A stretch of DNA of 64,000 nucleotides from Calothrix sp. NIES-2098. Lineage in GTDB: Bacteria; Cyanobacteriota; Cyanobacteriia; Cyanobacteriales; Nostocaceae. The position numbers and the translations under genes are program-made. This document shows positions 18,492-27,634 of this stretch, one piece after another. The DNA is taken from contig AP018172.1 of NCBI GenBank assembly GCA_002368175.1, positions 4,963,001-5,027,000 of the forward strand, written 5' to 3'. Position 1 is the first letter of the stretch, and every line of letters begins with the position of its first letter. The notes under the pieces are model-generated. The model was not told where the DNA came from. It made no database searches and saw only the letters and a program-made list of their open reading frames with translations.

Positions 18492-19193
18492 ATGAGTCAG
18501 CGGCAACACAGAGTAATAGCATCAGTAAGCTCTTTATTAATATTAGGGTTGAGTCTTGTAAGTTTCATTACTCTATTGCCTAAGTCAGAAATTGCTAGAG
18601 CCAGAGAAATCAAGTCAAACAAAGCAAATACAAGCAATGCTTGGTTATCAGCTTCTTTTCCGGTAGAAAACTTTCAAGGTTACACTTCTGCCTTTGGTTA
18701 TCGCCGTTCTGCTACTGGTGGTGATAATTGGGAATTTCATGGAGGTTTAGATATTGCTGCCCCTCAAGGTAGTTACATCCGCAATTGGTGGGGTGGTACA
18801 GTGATTAAAGTTGGCGATCGCGATGCCTGCGGCACCCATATCATCATTAAATCGGGAGCTTGGCAGCATACCTACTGCCACATGGAAGGACACGTCGAAA
18901 CCGTATCTGGTCGCCGTTATCTAATTGACCGCACAGGTGGAATTCAAATTGCCGAAGGTCAACAAATACCCACAGGAATTAGAATTGGCAGGGTAGGAAT
19001 GACCGGACGTACCACCGGGCCGCACCTGCATTGGGGACTGAAGTATGATACCAACTATGTAGACCCAGCAATGGTTTTGCGCGAAATGTTCTCACAGCAG
19101 CAAATTGCTAGGCGAGAAGGGTCAAAAGTTAATGCTCAACAGTCACAAGTTGTAATTCAAGAATCACAGAATACTCGCGATTCTGGTTATTAA
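18492..19193 (+). CDS. M23 family metallopeptidase (LytM-like)
   Basis: This is a 233-residue exported peptidoglycan endopeptidase candidate. A signal peptide or membrane anchor spans about residues 7-36. The M23 domain (about 60-195) has zinc ligands H83 and D87 (FHGGLD), the H126/H130 pair (QHTYCH) and the HLH motif at 178-180 (GPHLHWG), so it should be active. The frame opens at an ATG at 18477, but GAGG at 18479-18482 is well placed for the ATG at 18492. A cell-wall remodelling role in the periplasm is expected from the family. Confidence 0.9.
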   Translation: MSQRQHRVIASVSSLLILGLSLVSFITLLPKSEIARAREIKSNKANTSNAWLSASFPVENFQGYTSAFGYRRSATGGDNWEFHGGLDIAAPQGSYIRNWWGGTVIKVGDRDACGTHIIIKSGAWQHTYCHMEGHVETVSGRRYLIDRTGGIQIAEGQQIPTGIRIGRVGMTGRTTGPHLHWGLKYDTNYVDPAMVLREMFSQQQIARREGSKVNAQQSQVVIQESQNTRDSGY

Positions 19194-19366
19194 GGACAAA
19201 AGGTATGGGGGAGTGTGGGGAGTGTGGGGAAGAAATGAAACATGACTAATGACTATTCTCTATTGCCATCTTGACCCATGATTGACCATTTTTCAAGTTT
19301 TATACATTCCGGAAATTGTTCTTTTCGATGTGAAGTTTGGCTCAAGTGTATTTATATGTTTGAGAT
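19194..19366. repeat. Short tandem G-rich and ATGAC-type repeat words
   Basis: Just after the M23 stop lie GGGAGTGTGGGGAGTGTGGGG and then CATGACTAATGACTATT-type words, typical short tandemly repeated sequences of Nostoc. No gene is present. Confidence 0.45.
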
Positions 19367-19954
19367 ATGCAAACAAAACTCTCACATCGTCACTTAGGAT
19401 TATTGCTATCGCTGTTGTTAATATCGACACCTAGTGTTTCTTTAGCGCAAGCAGAGACAGATAACCAGCAAGACATATTAATTGAAGCTGTAGCAACAGA
19501 TCAAGTTGATGTGCTAAAGAAGTTTCTAGACAATGGTGGCGATCCCGATAAATACTTTGCGTTGGCTGTCAGTGACGGTTCTATGCAGAGTGTAGAACTC
19601 ATGCTGCGGCGGGGAGCAAATGTGAATCTCCCCGATGCAAATGGTATAACTCCGTTGATGGTTGCAGCCCGGTATACCTACCGTGCTGGAGCAGGAATGA
19701 CGAAATTGTTGCTGGATAAAGGTGCTTCAGTCAATGCCAAAAGTAAAAAAGGTAGCACTGCACTGATGTTTTCTTGCTCACCAGTAGCTACTTACTATGA
19801 AGATGAGTATGCAGAGGTAGTGAAGATACTAATTGCTAAGGGCGCACAGCTAAATGCCAAAAACCAGCTAGGAGCCACAGCACTCAGTGTCGCACAAGAA
19901 GGAAATTGGCAGAAGATAGTTGCCATTCTTAAGAAAGCAGGGGCAAAATTATAG
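19367..19954 (+). CDS. Secreted ankyrin repeat protein
   Basis: This is a 195-residue protein with an N-terminal signal peptide (basic MQTKLSHRH, hydrophobic core LGLLLSLLLIS, probable cleavage after SLAQA near residue 29). About four ankyrin repeats follow from residue 38 to the end, with consensus pieces ADGD-like GGDPDKYFALA, RRGANVNLPDANGITPLMVAAR, DKGASVNAKSKKGSTALMF and AKGAQLNAKNQLGATALSVA. Ankyrin repeats bind proteins; the partner is unknown. It is probably periplasmic. Confidence 0.88.
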   Translation: MQTKLSHRHLGLLLSLLLISTPSVSLAQAETDNQQDILIEAVATDQVDVLKKFLDNGGDPDKYFALAVSDGSMQSVELMLRRGANVNLPDANGITPLMVAARYTYRAGAGMTKLLLDKGASVNAKSKKGSTALMFSCSPVATYYEDEYAEVVKILIAKGAQLNAKNQLGATALSVAQEGNWQKIVAILKKAGAKL

Positions 19955-20698
19955 TCGCATACGGTTCGGTTCAGAAAAATCCTCTGTGGAAGAAAAACAA
20001 GCAAGAGGATTCTGGAAGATTAAGGTGTACCAAGTTTTTTTCCAAAATCAAATATAAGTTCTGTAGTTACCAGATACGATGCGATCGCACTAACTAAATA
20101 CTCTAGCGATCCTACTGACAACAAAAGCTGAGTTTGAACTTCCATCGTCAGCTTTATTTTTTAAGTTTAACCCTTCAGTATAAATACAGAATCTTTAAAT
20201 TAGAAAAGCTTTATTTTTTCTTAAGACGTGGTATATTTACTATACGAGCATATTTTGCAAGTAAAAATTAACAGTAAAGGATTTTTCAATCACGGAAAAT
20301 TTTTATTCTGTCAGCAATCTACCGGAAATAGTCTCAGATTGATATCCAAGCTATATGGTGTCTAAGCGTTCACATAAATTGACCGCTAAAAATTGACTTG
20401 CACCGAAACGAATCTTACTCACTCAAAATGCTTAGATACTTAGTAGCTTGTCGGAGATAGCAGTAGTACTTTGTTATACATACCTTGAAAGTTTGCAGTT
20501 AGCGGCTTTGCTTTCTCAAACGCACTTTGTGCTGACTGCAAAACATTCATAGTTGCAGTGACAAAGTAGTTGTCCGTGTCATTAATTTTGACGAATTCGT
20601 ATTTTGTAGTAAGTACTTTAGTGCTTCAAAACCCAGCGCTAAAATCTTTATCTCGCCTATTTACCAAATCTTGATTCCCACACATAATTTAATTAGAT
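19955..20698. other. Intergenic region, 744 bp
   Basis: No gene is seen between the ankyrin gene and the oxoamine synthase. It contains an 8-bp inverted repeat just after the ankyrin stop (AATCCTCT 19978-19985 / AGAGGATT 20004-20011) and a terminator-like stem at 20124-20161. The remainder, including the leader before 20699, is AT-rich. Confidence 0.5.
20124..20162 (+). terminator. Candidate rho-independent terminator
   Basis: AAAGCTGA (20124-20131) pairs with TCAGCTTT (20148-20155) and is followed by ATTTTTT on the + strand. It is 170 nt after the ankyrin stop, which is rather far, so the assignment is tentative. Confidence 0.4.
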
Positions 20699-22021
20699 AT
20701 GACAGTAGCAATAGAGCGTAATATCCAGCCAGCAAGTAATGCGATCGCTAACAATCAAGTCAGTCTATCAACTTCATTAGGTTTACTCAAAAGACAGTTA
20801 AAGGCGAATGGCGCTCATAGCTTTGAAGATATAGCTGAAGCTATTTATCAGCATAAGCAATTGCAAGTTCAGGCAGGTTTGTATTCTCAAGACAAATTTA
20901 CCTTGGAAGGTAGCGATGGCGAAGCACAGCTAGTTTGTCCATCTACAGGAACGTTGCACCAGTGCATTATTTGGTGTGTTAATCACTACACAGGTCTAAA
21001 TAGAAACGAGAAGATTATCGATAAAGTCTGCGAAGCCGTCAAAAAATTTGGTACGGGAAGCGGGACTTCTGCAATATCCGGGGGTATGTCTTCGTTACAT
21101 AAAGAGGCGGAAAGAAGACTCGCGTCTTTAGTTGGCAAAGAATCTGCTTTATTGTTCCCCACAGGATACACCACTAATTTAGGTGTCATCTCTGCTTTAC
21201 CAGGAACAAATGATTTTTTACTTTTCGATCGAGAAGCTCATGCTTCGATTATTGATGGAATTAAGCTTTCTGGGAAAAAGTTTGCTTCGTTCAAGCATAA
21301 TTCTGTAGAAGACTTAGAGAACAAACTGAAAAAATACAGAAACAACTACGAAAACGTCATTGTTATTGTCGAATCTGCATATTCCATGAGTGGCGATTTA
21401 GCGCCTTTAACTGAAATTGTCCAACTCAAGAAAAAATATAATTTTCATCTCTATGTAGATGAAGCGCATACATTTGGTTTTTACGGTCATCAAGGTGCTG
21501 GCTACTGTAATCAACTTGGGGTGACTGATGAAGTAGATTTCATTATGTCCACCTTATCTAAATCAACAGCTTCTATCGGCGGTTTTATTGCTTGCAAAAG
21601 TAAATATATCCCTTTACTAGAATGGAGCGCCAATTCGTACTTATTTCAAGCTTGTCTAACTCCAGGGGATGCAGCCGCTATCTTAGCCTCACTTGATGAA
21701 TTAGCTGCAAATCCAGAATTAATCGCCCAACTGCATCAAAAAAATAGCTACATGCGGCAAAAACTCACCGCAATGGGTTTTGATTTAGGTCATAGCCAAA
21801 GTCCGATTATACCGATCTTTATTCCCGATCCCGAAACTTTACACGCTTTTAACCGCGATTTGTTCTCAGAAGGAATTTTTTCCATCGCCATTGTTTATCC
21901 AATTGTCAAACCTTCAGAAGGTCGAATTCGTTTTATCTTAAACGCTTCCCACACTTATGAGAACATCGATAGAACATTGGATGTATTGGAGAAACTAGGC
22001 AAGCAATACAGACTTATCTAG
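20699..22021 (+). CDS. Alpha-oxoamine synthase family PLP enzyme
   Basis: This is a 440-residue fold-type I PLP enzyme of the family of 8-amino-7-oxononanoate synthase, KBL, ALAS and serine palmitoyltransferase, which condense an amino acid with an acyl thioester. Visible residues are the GTGSGTSAISGG loop (118-129), H181 stacking on PLP, D254 and H257 in VDEAH, and the Schiff-base K288 in STLSKSTASIGG. The extra N-terminal 60 residues and the SKSTAS context (rather than SKALGG) set it apart from BioF. It is followed by SnoaL-like and SDR genes on the same strand, so a dedicated amino-ketone product is likely; the substrates are unknown. Confidence 0.85.
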   Translation: MTVAIERNIQPASNAIANNQVSLSTSLGLLKRQLKANGAHSFEDIAEAIYQHKQLQVQAGLYSQDKFTLEGSDGEAQLVCPSTGTLHQCIIWCVNHYTGLNRNEKIIDKVCEAVKKFGTGSGTSAISGGMSSLHKEAERRLASLVGKESALLFPTGYTTNLGVISALPGTNDFLLFDREAHASIIDGIKLSGKKFASFKHNSVEDLENKLKKYRNNYENVIVIVESAYSMSGDLAPLTEIVQLKKKYNFHLYVDEAHTFGFYGHQGAGYCNQLGVTDEVDFIMSTLSKSTASIGGFIACKSKYIPLLEWSANSYLFQACLTPGDAAAILASLDELAANPELIAQLHQKNSYMRQKLTAMGFDLGHSQSPIIPIFIPDPETLHAFNRDLFSEGIFSIAIVYPIVKPSEGRIRFILNASHTYENIDRTLDVLEKLGKQYRLI

Positions 22022-22114
22022 TCAAAAACGGCTTCGACAGGCAAATGTCAAAGCCGGAAAACGAATTTATTGAACTATATTCTCAAATTTATTATCGCAT
22101 CAAGGTTGAAACTA

Positions 22115-22507
22115 ATGACGATCGCACAAACTCTTAGCATTCGCGATGCAATTACAGCAGCGAACCAAAACTTTATGCAGACTTTTGCACGGGGTGATGC
22201 AGCAAGTTTAGCTAACTTCTACACAGAGGATGGTCAAATTCTCCCGACTCATAGCGACTTTATTGGTACAAAACAAGGAATTGAAGAGTTTTGGCAAACA
22301 ATTTTTCACCTCAACATTACCCAAGTAAATCTGGAAACCATTGAGGTAGAAAGTCATGGCAATACAGCCATTGAAGTAGGAAAATATTTGTTAAGCGATC
22401 GCAACGGTCAAACAGTAGACAAAGGCAAGTATATCGTCATCTGGAAACAAGAAGATGGACAGTGGCGCTTGCATCGCGACATTTGGAACAGTAGCGTACC
22501 TGGTTAA
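22115..22507 (+). CDS. SnoaL-like/DUF4440 (NTF2-fold) protein
   Basis: This is a 130-residue single-domain NTF2-like protein (SgcJ/EcaC or DUF4440 type): N-terminal helix SIRDAITAANQNFMQTFARGD, then FYTEDGQILPTHSDFIGTKQGIEEFW, and the end strand IVIWKQEDGQWRLHRDIWN. Such proteins act as small isomerases, cyclases or binding proteins. The ATG at 22115 gives the domain; the frame reaches back to 22070. It lies about 93 bp after the oxoamine synthase and 110 bp before the SDR on the same strand. Confidence 0.83.
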   Translation: MTIAQTLSIRDAITAANQNFMQTFARGDAASLANFYTEDGQILPTHSDFIGTKQGIEEFWQTIFHLNITQVNLETIEVESHGNTAIEVGKYLLSDRNGQTVDKGKYIVIWKQEDGQWRLHRDIWNSSVPG

Positions 22508-22618
22508 GCTGCTTTCATCGACACAGCGATGTTGTATCCATACGATAGATATGGCGCAAATGCATGAAAACAACTGTAATATTGCGCCATTTTATTAATA
22601 ATTGAGATCGCTTATTTT

Positions 22619-23356
22619 ATGAATATCAAAGGTTCAGTTGTTTTAGTTACTGGTGCTAATCGCGGTATTGGTAAAGCTTTCGTCCAAGCATTGTCTGATG
22701 CAGGTGCTTCCCGAATATATGCTACTGCGCGTAACGTTGACTCGCTCAAAGAAATTGTCGCTATTGACTCAAAAAAAATTATTCCCCTAGGGTTAGATAT
22801 TACCAATCCAGAGCAAATTGCACAAATAGCTGAGATTGCCCAAGATGTGAATCTACTAATTAACAATGCAGGGGTATTGGGTACAGGTGGATTTTTCAGC
22901 CCCAGCAGCATAGAAATTGCGCGTTGGGAAATGGAAACTAACTACTTCGGCGGACTATATATGATTCAGGCTTTTGCACCAATTTTGAAACGCAATGGTG
23001 GAGGTGCGATCGCCAATATACTTTCTTTAGCCTCTTTTGTGAACGTGCCAATGTTTGGTTCTTATTGTGCTTCCAAAGCTGCGTTTCATTCCTTAACCCA
23101 AGGGGTACGTGCTGAACTAGCGCCACAAGGAACCTTAGTAGTAGGCGTATATCCTGGGACTGTCGATACAGATATGGGTGAAAAAGTCCCATTAGACAAA
23201 GTTTCGCCCAGCGAAATTGCAGTTTTTACACTGCAAGCAATAGAACAAGGAATCGAAGATATTAACCCAGATCCTATGTCACAGCAGGTAATTGCTAGCA
23301 TCAAACAAGATGCAAAAGCTGTAGAAAAACAATTTGCAACGCTGTTACCTAATTAA
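22619..23356 (+). CDS. Short-chain dehydrogenase/reductase (SDR)
   Basis: This is a 245-residue classical SDR with NAD(P)-binding TGANRGIGKA at 11-20, NNAG at 82-85, and a catalytic S136, Y149, K153 (YCASK). R34/R38 after the second strand (ATARN) suggests NADPH preference. It probably reduces a ketone. Following an alpha-oxoamine synthase, it could reduce the amino-ketone to an amino-alcohol, by analogy with 3-ketosphinganine reductase after serine palmitoyltransferase (inference from context only). It is convergent with the gene at 23466. Confidence 0.9.
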   Translation: MNIKGSVVLVTGANRGIGKAFVQALSDAGASRIYATARNVDSLKEIVAIDSKKIIPLGLDITNPEQIAQIAEIAQDVNLLINNAGVLGTGGFFSPSSIEIARWEMETNYFGGLYMIQAFAPILKRNGGGAIANILSLASFVNVPMFGSYCASKAAFHSLTQGVRAELAPQGTLVVGVYPGTVDTDMGEKVPLDKVSPSEIAVFTLQAIEQGIEDINPDPMSQQVIASIKQDAKAVEKQFATLLPN

Positions 23357-23431
23357 CGCGATCGCACTTTTGAAAACTAACTTGCCCAAGATGATAATAC
23401 AGCGTTTTTCTGGTAAATGAAGTACATCGGT

Positions 23432-23454
23432 AGGGGCACAAAAATTTTGTGCCC
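23432..23454. repeat. Perfect palindrome between convergent genes
   Basis: GGGCACAAAA (23434-23443) and TTTTGTGCCC (23445-23454) form a 10-bp stem with one central base. It could act as a bidirectional terminator for the SDR gene and the minus gene ending at 23466. Preceded by TA, it repeats the TAGGGGCACAA end of the element at 21-258, so it may be a minimal relic of that family. Confidence 0.5.
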
Positions 23455-23465
23455 TGACTTCGCCA

Positions 23466-23969
23466 TTATTGTACTACTTTAATAGACTTAGCAATAATCG
23501 CAGGTCGATCTACATAATTTTTATAGTCTTCTTCCTGTAAATTCAAATTATAATCTCGTTCAATTTCCGAAATTACGAAGTTGCGAACTTCACCTGTAAC
23601 TTCAACTTTTCTATTGCGATTAGTAGGTAGATCGAAAGCTACACCTGAAGCATTCACAACTAATATAGGTTGTTGGATAATGCGAGGACGATCGTTGATT
23701 GTGAAGGAGCTTAAGCCAACTTTCTGCACTGGATTGCTTCTAATTCTCACAGTTTTACCGATAAATTCATCTGTGTTTGTCGCTACTTCTGATGTATTAG
23801 CAAGGTCGGGAAAAGTGCTTTTATCCTGGTCATTAATGCTGCCAAATCTCACAAAAGCAGCTATCAATATTAAAGCAATTAATAACGTTGCATCCTGTAA
23901 CCCTAAAGTTCGTGGGCTATTTTTAACCTTAGTATCTTTGTTAGATTGATTGCGATCGAGTGTATTCAT
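23466..23969 (-). CDS. Membrane-anchored OB-fold-like hypothetical protein
   Basis: This is a 167-residue protein. One transmembrane helix lies at about 26-43 (ATLLIALILIAAFVRFG), followed by an extracytoplasmic domain with an OB-fold-like pattern: EFIGKTVRIRSNPVQKVG, SSFTINDRPRIIQQPILVVN and KVEVTGEVRNFVI. Similar tether-plus-OB arrangements occur in bacterial hypothetical stress or envelope proteins. The specific function is unknown. A single gene with its own upstream region of about 430 bp. Confidence 0.72.
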   Translation of the reverse strand: MNTLDRNQSNKDTKVKNSPRTLGLQDATLLIALILIAAFVRFGSINDQDKSTFPDLANTSEVATNTDEFIGKTVRIRSNPVQKVGLSSFTINDRPRIIQQPILVVNASGVAFDLPTNRNRKVEVTGEVRNFVISEIERDYNLNLQEEDYKNYVDRPAIIAKSIKVVQ

Positions 23970-24402
23970 GTGAGGAAAGTTTAAAGACTTATAGCGTTGA
24001 TGGTATTGCTAATTAATCGATACATATCAGTATCAATCAAAGCTGTAAATTTGAAAGTTGCTAGGAATTTATTAAGCAAATCGAGCAGGATAAATAAGCT
24101 ATATTCCGTAACAGAATAAAGCGCAATATCCTAGAAATTGAGAATGAGATGATTGCAAAAAATGTGGATGTGAAATTGTAAATGTAAAAAACTGCTGTGA
24201 TATTTATAAAAGGATATTAGCAATAAAAAATATAAGTCTCTTCCTGCTCAAGTGATAAACTGGATATGAAATACAGGTTGCGAACAATACTATAGGTAGA
24301 GCTAGATACGTCCAATAGTAGAGATGCCAAAGCACTCGCAGCAATTCTTTCAATATGCAAAGCTTTATTTATCATCCAAAGCCTTTACTCTAAACCTTAA
24401 CC
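23970..24402. other. Intergenic region between divergent genes
   Basis: About 430 bp of AT-rich DNA that must contain the promoters of the OB-fold gene (minus) and the Xi-class GST gene (plus). No conserved operator was recognised. Confidence 0.45.
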
Positions 24403-25467
24403 ATGAGTGATGTAAAAAATTTTAATGTAGGGTCTACTACCTCAACAAAAAAGCCAGGAAAATCATTACCGCCAAAGTTGATTATCGGGCTGGGTAAGTT
24501 TGTTTGGGAAACAATGTGGCATACAATGATGTCAAAAATTGCTCCGAGGAGTCAATCTGGAGAGTATATTCGCCCCAGCAGTCAGTTTAGAAACTTTATT
24601 AGCGCAGAGAAAGATAACCGCTATCCACCAGCAACAGGGCGCTATCACCTGTATGTGGGGCTGAGTTGTCCTTGGGCGCATCGTACTCTGATTGTGCGGG
24701 CGCTGAAAGGATTAGAAGATGCGATCTCTGTCAGTGTTGTTGTTCCTTCGGCGATCGCAGGCGGTTGGGTGTTCGATGAAGAAGAACAAGGTTGCGCTAG
24801 CCTAGCCCAATTGTATGCCCTGGCTCAACCCGGTTACACTGGACGCGCTACAGTTCCAGTTTTGTGGGATAACCAAACAAAGACTATTGTCAACAATGAG
24901 AGTGCAGAGATTATTGTGATGCTGAACTCAGAATTTAATGAGTTCGCCACTAATCCGACTTTGAATTTGTATCCTGAGGAGTTAAAAGAAAAGATTGATT
25001 CGTGGAATGAGAAGATTTACCACAGCGTGAATAACGGTGTCTATCGTTGCGGCTTCGCCCAAACTCAAGCAGCTTACAATCAAGCTTGCGAAGAATTGTT
25101 CGCTACCTTAGATGAAATTGAAGCAGCTTTAGAGACAAGCAGATATTTGTGTGGGGATAATGTCACCCTTGCAGATATTCGGCTGTTTACAACATTGTTC
25201 CGCTTTGATGTTGCTTACTACGGCTTGTTTAAGTGCAATCGCCATAGAATTCAAGATTATCCCAATTTAGGAGTTTACCTCAGGGATATATATCAACTTC
25301 CGAGTGTAGCTGATACTTGCAACATAGAAAGCGTCAAACAAGATTACTATGGGAATCTATTTCCTCTCAATCCCGGCGGTATTATTCCTTCGGGGCCTGA
25401 TATGTCATACCTGCTAAAACCACACGATCGCGATCGCATTAGCAAGAGTGCAGATGTGCAAGTCTAA
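24403..25467 (+). CDS. Glutathionyl-hydroquinone reductase-like GST (Xi class)
   Basis: This is a 354-residue GST of the Xi class (Ecm4/YqjG/PcpF type), which removes glutathione from glutathionyl-hydroquinones. The active-site motif is GLSCPWAHR with C89. The region after the Trx-like domain has the typical G-W-x-F segment (GGWVFDEEEQG), a TVPVLWD cis-Pro motif and NNESAEII for glutathione binding. The C-terminal helical domain has NNGVYRCGFA and VTLADIRLFTTLFRFD, both hallmarks of the class. Length is typical. A cytosolic role in quinone redox housekeeping is expected. Confidence 0.92.
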   Translation: MSDVKNFNVGSTTSTKKPGKSLPPKLIIGLGKFVWETMWHTMMSKIAPRSQSGEYIRPSSQFRNFISAEKDNRYPPATGRYHLYVGLSCPWAHRTLIVRALKGLEDAISVSVVVPSAIAGGWVFDEEEQGCASLAQLYALAQPGYTGRATVPVLWDNQTKTIVNNESAEIIVMLNSEFNEFATNPTLNLYPEELKEKIDSWNEKIYHSVNNGVYRCGFAQTQAAYNQACEELFATLDEIEAALETSRYLCGDNVTLADIRLFTTLFRFDVAYYGLFKCNRHRIQDYPNLGVYLRDIYQLPSVADTCNIESVKQDYYGNLFPLNPGGIIPSGPDMSYLLKPHDRDRISKSADVQV

Positions 25468-25582
25468 GAAATCAAGAGCGATTGCTGTCAACTTCATCTA
25501 GCATATTTTAAATAATGCGATCGTCCACAGGGGTGAGCGTCATACTTTAGAAAATGCTCACCCTAAATCAAACTACACACCC

Positions 25583-26155
25583 TTAAGCGGTTCCTGCGGC
25601 TTGGTCAGGATTATTAAAAGTAGGACGTCTGTTCAAAGACAGCATTACTCGTGAAACACCAGTGAAGAGAATGCTAACACCCAGTAGGGTTCCAATCAAC
25701 CAAGGTGCGTTAAAAGGCCACTGGAACCAAATCATTGCACCCAAGATTAAGGTGATAATCCCATCACCTAATACCCATGTCCAGTTTTGTTGCGGACGCA
25801 GCCTAAAAGCCAGAATTAACTCGAAAACACCTTCGGTTAATAAGAAACTACCCAGCAATAGAGTTAATGTCAGGATACCCGTAGAAGGGTAAATCAACAG
25901 CATTACACCTGTTGCAATGTAGAGTACGCCTAATAAAACTTTCCACACTAAACCGCCTGACTGGCGGGTGTTATATGCATAGAACAGTTTAGCGAAACCA
26001 GCAGAGGCTAGAATTATTGCTACCCAAGTTTCTGCAAAAATTGTCGAAATAGCAGGTAGAGCGATCGCAATAATTCCTAAAACAGTCAAGAGACCGCCAG
26101 TTAAGAGCGACTTATTATCACCCTTGTTAATATCATTGGAAACATTTGTGGTCAT
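25583..26155 (-). CDS. HdeD family (DUF308) membrane protein
   Basis: This is a 190-residue integral membrane protein with about six transmembrane helices in DUF308-type repeats (GLLTVLGIIAIALP, AGFAKLFYAY, LLGVLYIATGVMLLIYP, LLGSFLLTEGVFELILAF, GDGIITLILGAMIWFQWP, LLGVSILFTGVSRVML). The family includes E. coli HdeD, implicated in acid resistance; in cyanobacteria the role is less clear. Start ATG at 26155. It is a single gene, with other small stress membrane proteins (27087, 27635) nearby. Confidence 0.88.
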   Translation of the reverse strand: MTTNVSNDINKGDNKSLLTGGLLTVLGIIAIALPAISTIFAETWVAIILASAGFAKLFYAYNTRQSGGLVWKVLLGVLYIATGVMLLIYPSTGILTLTLLLGSFLLTEGVFELILAFRLRPQQNWTWVLGDGIITLILGAMIWFQWPFNAPWLIGTLLGVSILFTGVSRVMLSLNRRPTFNNPDQAAGTA

Positions 26156-26404
26156 ATAACTTTTTCCTAATGCCTAATTGAACTCTCAATTTAGGCTAAG
26201 GAATTTTTTCCTATCAACACATCACCCTAAGGTAGACTCATAGGGATTAATTTCATCCATAGTTTAGTCAAAAGTCATGACTGGAGATTTAAATAACTGT
26301 TATCCCAAGTATTTTTATATCTGTTGGTAGATGAACTAAAAATAAATTCATCTTGCTGGATTTTTAACACCAACGTGCTGACTCCAGTAAAAAAGTGAAA
26401 TAGT

Positions 26405-26779
26405 TTATTTTTTATTAGGTATAGTATCAACTCGTTGGTTGAGTTCTTGAAGTTGAATGTTTAACTCTCTCTGACGCTTGATTAAAACTTCTAAGTCTTC
26501 TTTTGTTGCTAAATTCGCTCGATTATTGGGAATAATTTCATTTACCCGATTGAGGCAAGCATTCAACCCAGCTGCAAATTCATAGCGAGTTACTGGTCTA
26601 TCGCCTCTATATGTACCATTAGGATACCCAGATACACAACCTAACTGAGGATTAACAGTGCGATCGCTTGGTGTTTGCGACCAACTTTTTAATGGATAAG
26701 AGAAAATTGTCGTCAATGCTAAAGTAGTTGCCAGGGTAGCTGGATGTAGCAACAGAGAAATTGATGCGATTTTCAGCAT
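26405..26779 (-). CDS. Short SLH-domain protein with coiled coil
   Basis: This is a 124-residue protein with a signal peptide (about 1-34, ending SWSQT), one S-layer homology domain (about 46-80: GCVSGYPNGTYRGDRPVTRYEFAAGLNACLNRV) and a coiled coil (about 92-118, KEDLEVLIKRQRELNIQLQEL). This is the layout of the N-terminus of cyanobacterial outer-membrane porins of the SomA/iron-uptake type, but the beta-barrel is absent. It is either a stand-alone linker between outer membrane and peptidoglycan or a truncated porin. The stop is followed by non-coding DNA, with no barrel remnant. Confidence 0.78.
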   Translation of the reverse strand: MLKIASISLLLHPATLATTLALTTIFSYPLKSWSQTPSDRTVNPQLGCVSGYPNGTYRGDRPVTRYEFAAGLNACLNRVNEIIPNNRANLATKEDLEVLIKRQRELNIQLQELNQRVDTIPNKK

Positions 26780-27086
26780 AAATATTAATCGTAGCTAGAA
26801 GCTGTATACATTATCCACCTTACCAAAATTAAATTATTTTGGTATTACAGCCAGACCTGAAATAATCAAGCAACAGTCAAATAATCTTGAACTGCTGGAT
26901 ATTTACTATCACTAACCAACTATAATCTTACTTTTATACCTGATAATACTAAAATGTTTTTTATCGCGATTAAAGACTTTAGGGCTGCTCAGTCTGCACA
27001 TAATTTTAGTTGAAATTGAGTATTTAAACTTCAACTTCAACTAACTGTAATTTTGAATTTTAGATTTTTAGTATTGGTCTTTGTAC
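26780..27086. other. Intergenic region
   Basis: About 307 bp of AT-rich DNA between two minus-strand genes. Nothing recognisable was seen. Confidence 0.4.
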
Positions 27087-27242
27087 TTAAAAAGCAGTAC
27101 GTGATTTCAAAAAGTTATAAATAGCAATAGCAATTGCTAAAAGCAAAAAGATATGAATGAGATTGCCAGCAATATGTAATGCTAATCCCAAAGCCCAAAA
27201 CACAAATAGTACAACTGCAATAGTCCAAAGGATACCAAGCAT
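27087..27242 (-). CDS. lmo0937-like small membrane protein
   Basis: This is a 51-residue protein with two hydrophobic helices: IAVVLFVFWALGLALH and LIHIFLLLAIAIAIYNF, joined by the conserved HIAGNLIH hinge. This matches the lmo0937 family of tiny membrane proteins, often stress-related. It starts MLGILW at an ATG at 27242 and ends at TAA 27087-27089. It is below usual length cut-offs but has clear family character. It sits near HdeD and GlsB-like genes, a small-membrane stress-protein neighbourhood. Confidence 0.75.
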   Translation of the reverse strand: MLGILWTIAVVLFVFWALGLALHIAGNLIHIFLLLAIAIAIYNFLKSRTAF

Positions 27243-27634
27243 AATTTTTTTACCCAAACATTATTAGCTAATAGTCTAAATAAGCTAATAATTTTTTGTT
27301 AACTATCTTATGGATGAATTATTTCTAAGTATTTTGATAGAAAAAGCATCTCTTTATACACGGCAATACTATTTGGCGATTGCATCGCTTGTAGGCTCAA
27401 GACTCATTCAATTTTCTCTGTGTAATTAAAATTTTCTCAAGCAATAAATAGTTATTTACTTTAGTCAAAAACAGCTTGAAATTATTAATTTTTGTATAGC
27501 TAATTCTCAAGCTATTTATTAAATCAACTATTCCTTCAGGTTGCAACAATTAGTTCTAGCGGTAGATAAGATATCCAGATTTGAAATGTTAACTTAAGCA
27601 TAACAGTAAAAACTCTTTTGACACTTTAAAAACT
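27243..27634. other. Intergenic region between divergent small membrane genes
   Basis: About 390 bp of AT-rich DNA carrying the promoters of the 51-residue membrane gene (minus) and the GlsB-like gene (plus). No operator was recognised. Confidence 0.4.

Noticed and set aside
18327..18509. 60-codon minus-strand open frame upstream of the M23 peptidase
   Set aside because: AT-rich random frame overlapping the M23 start region.
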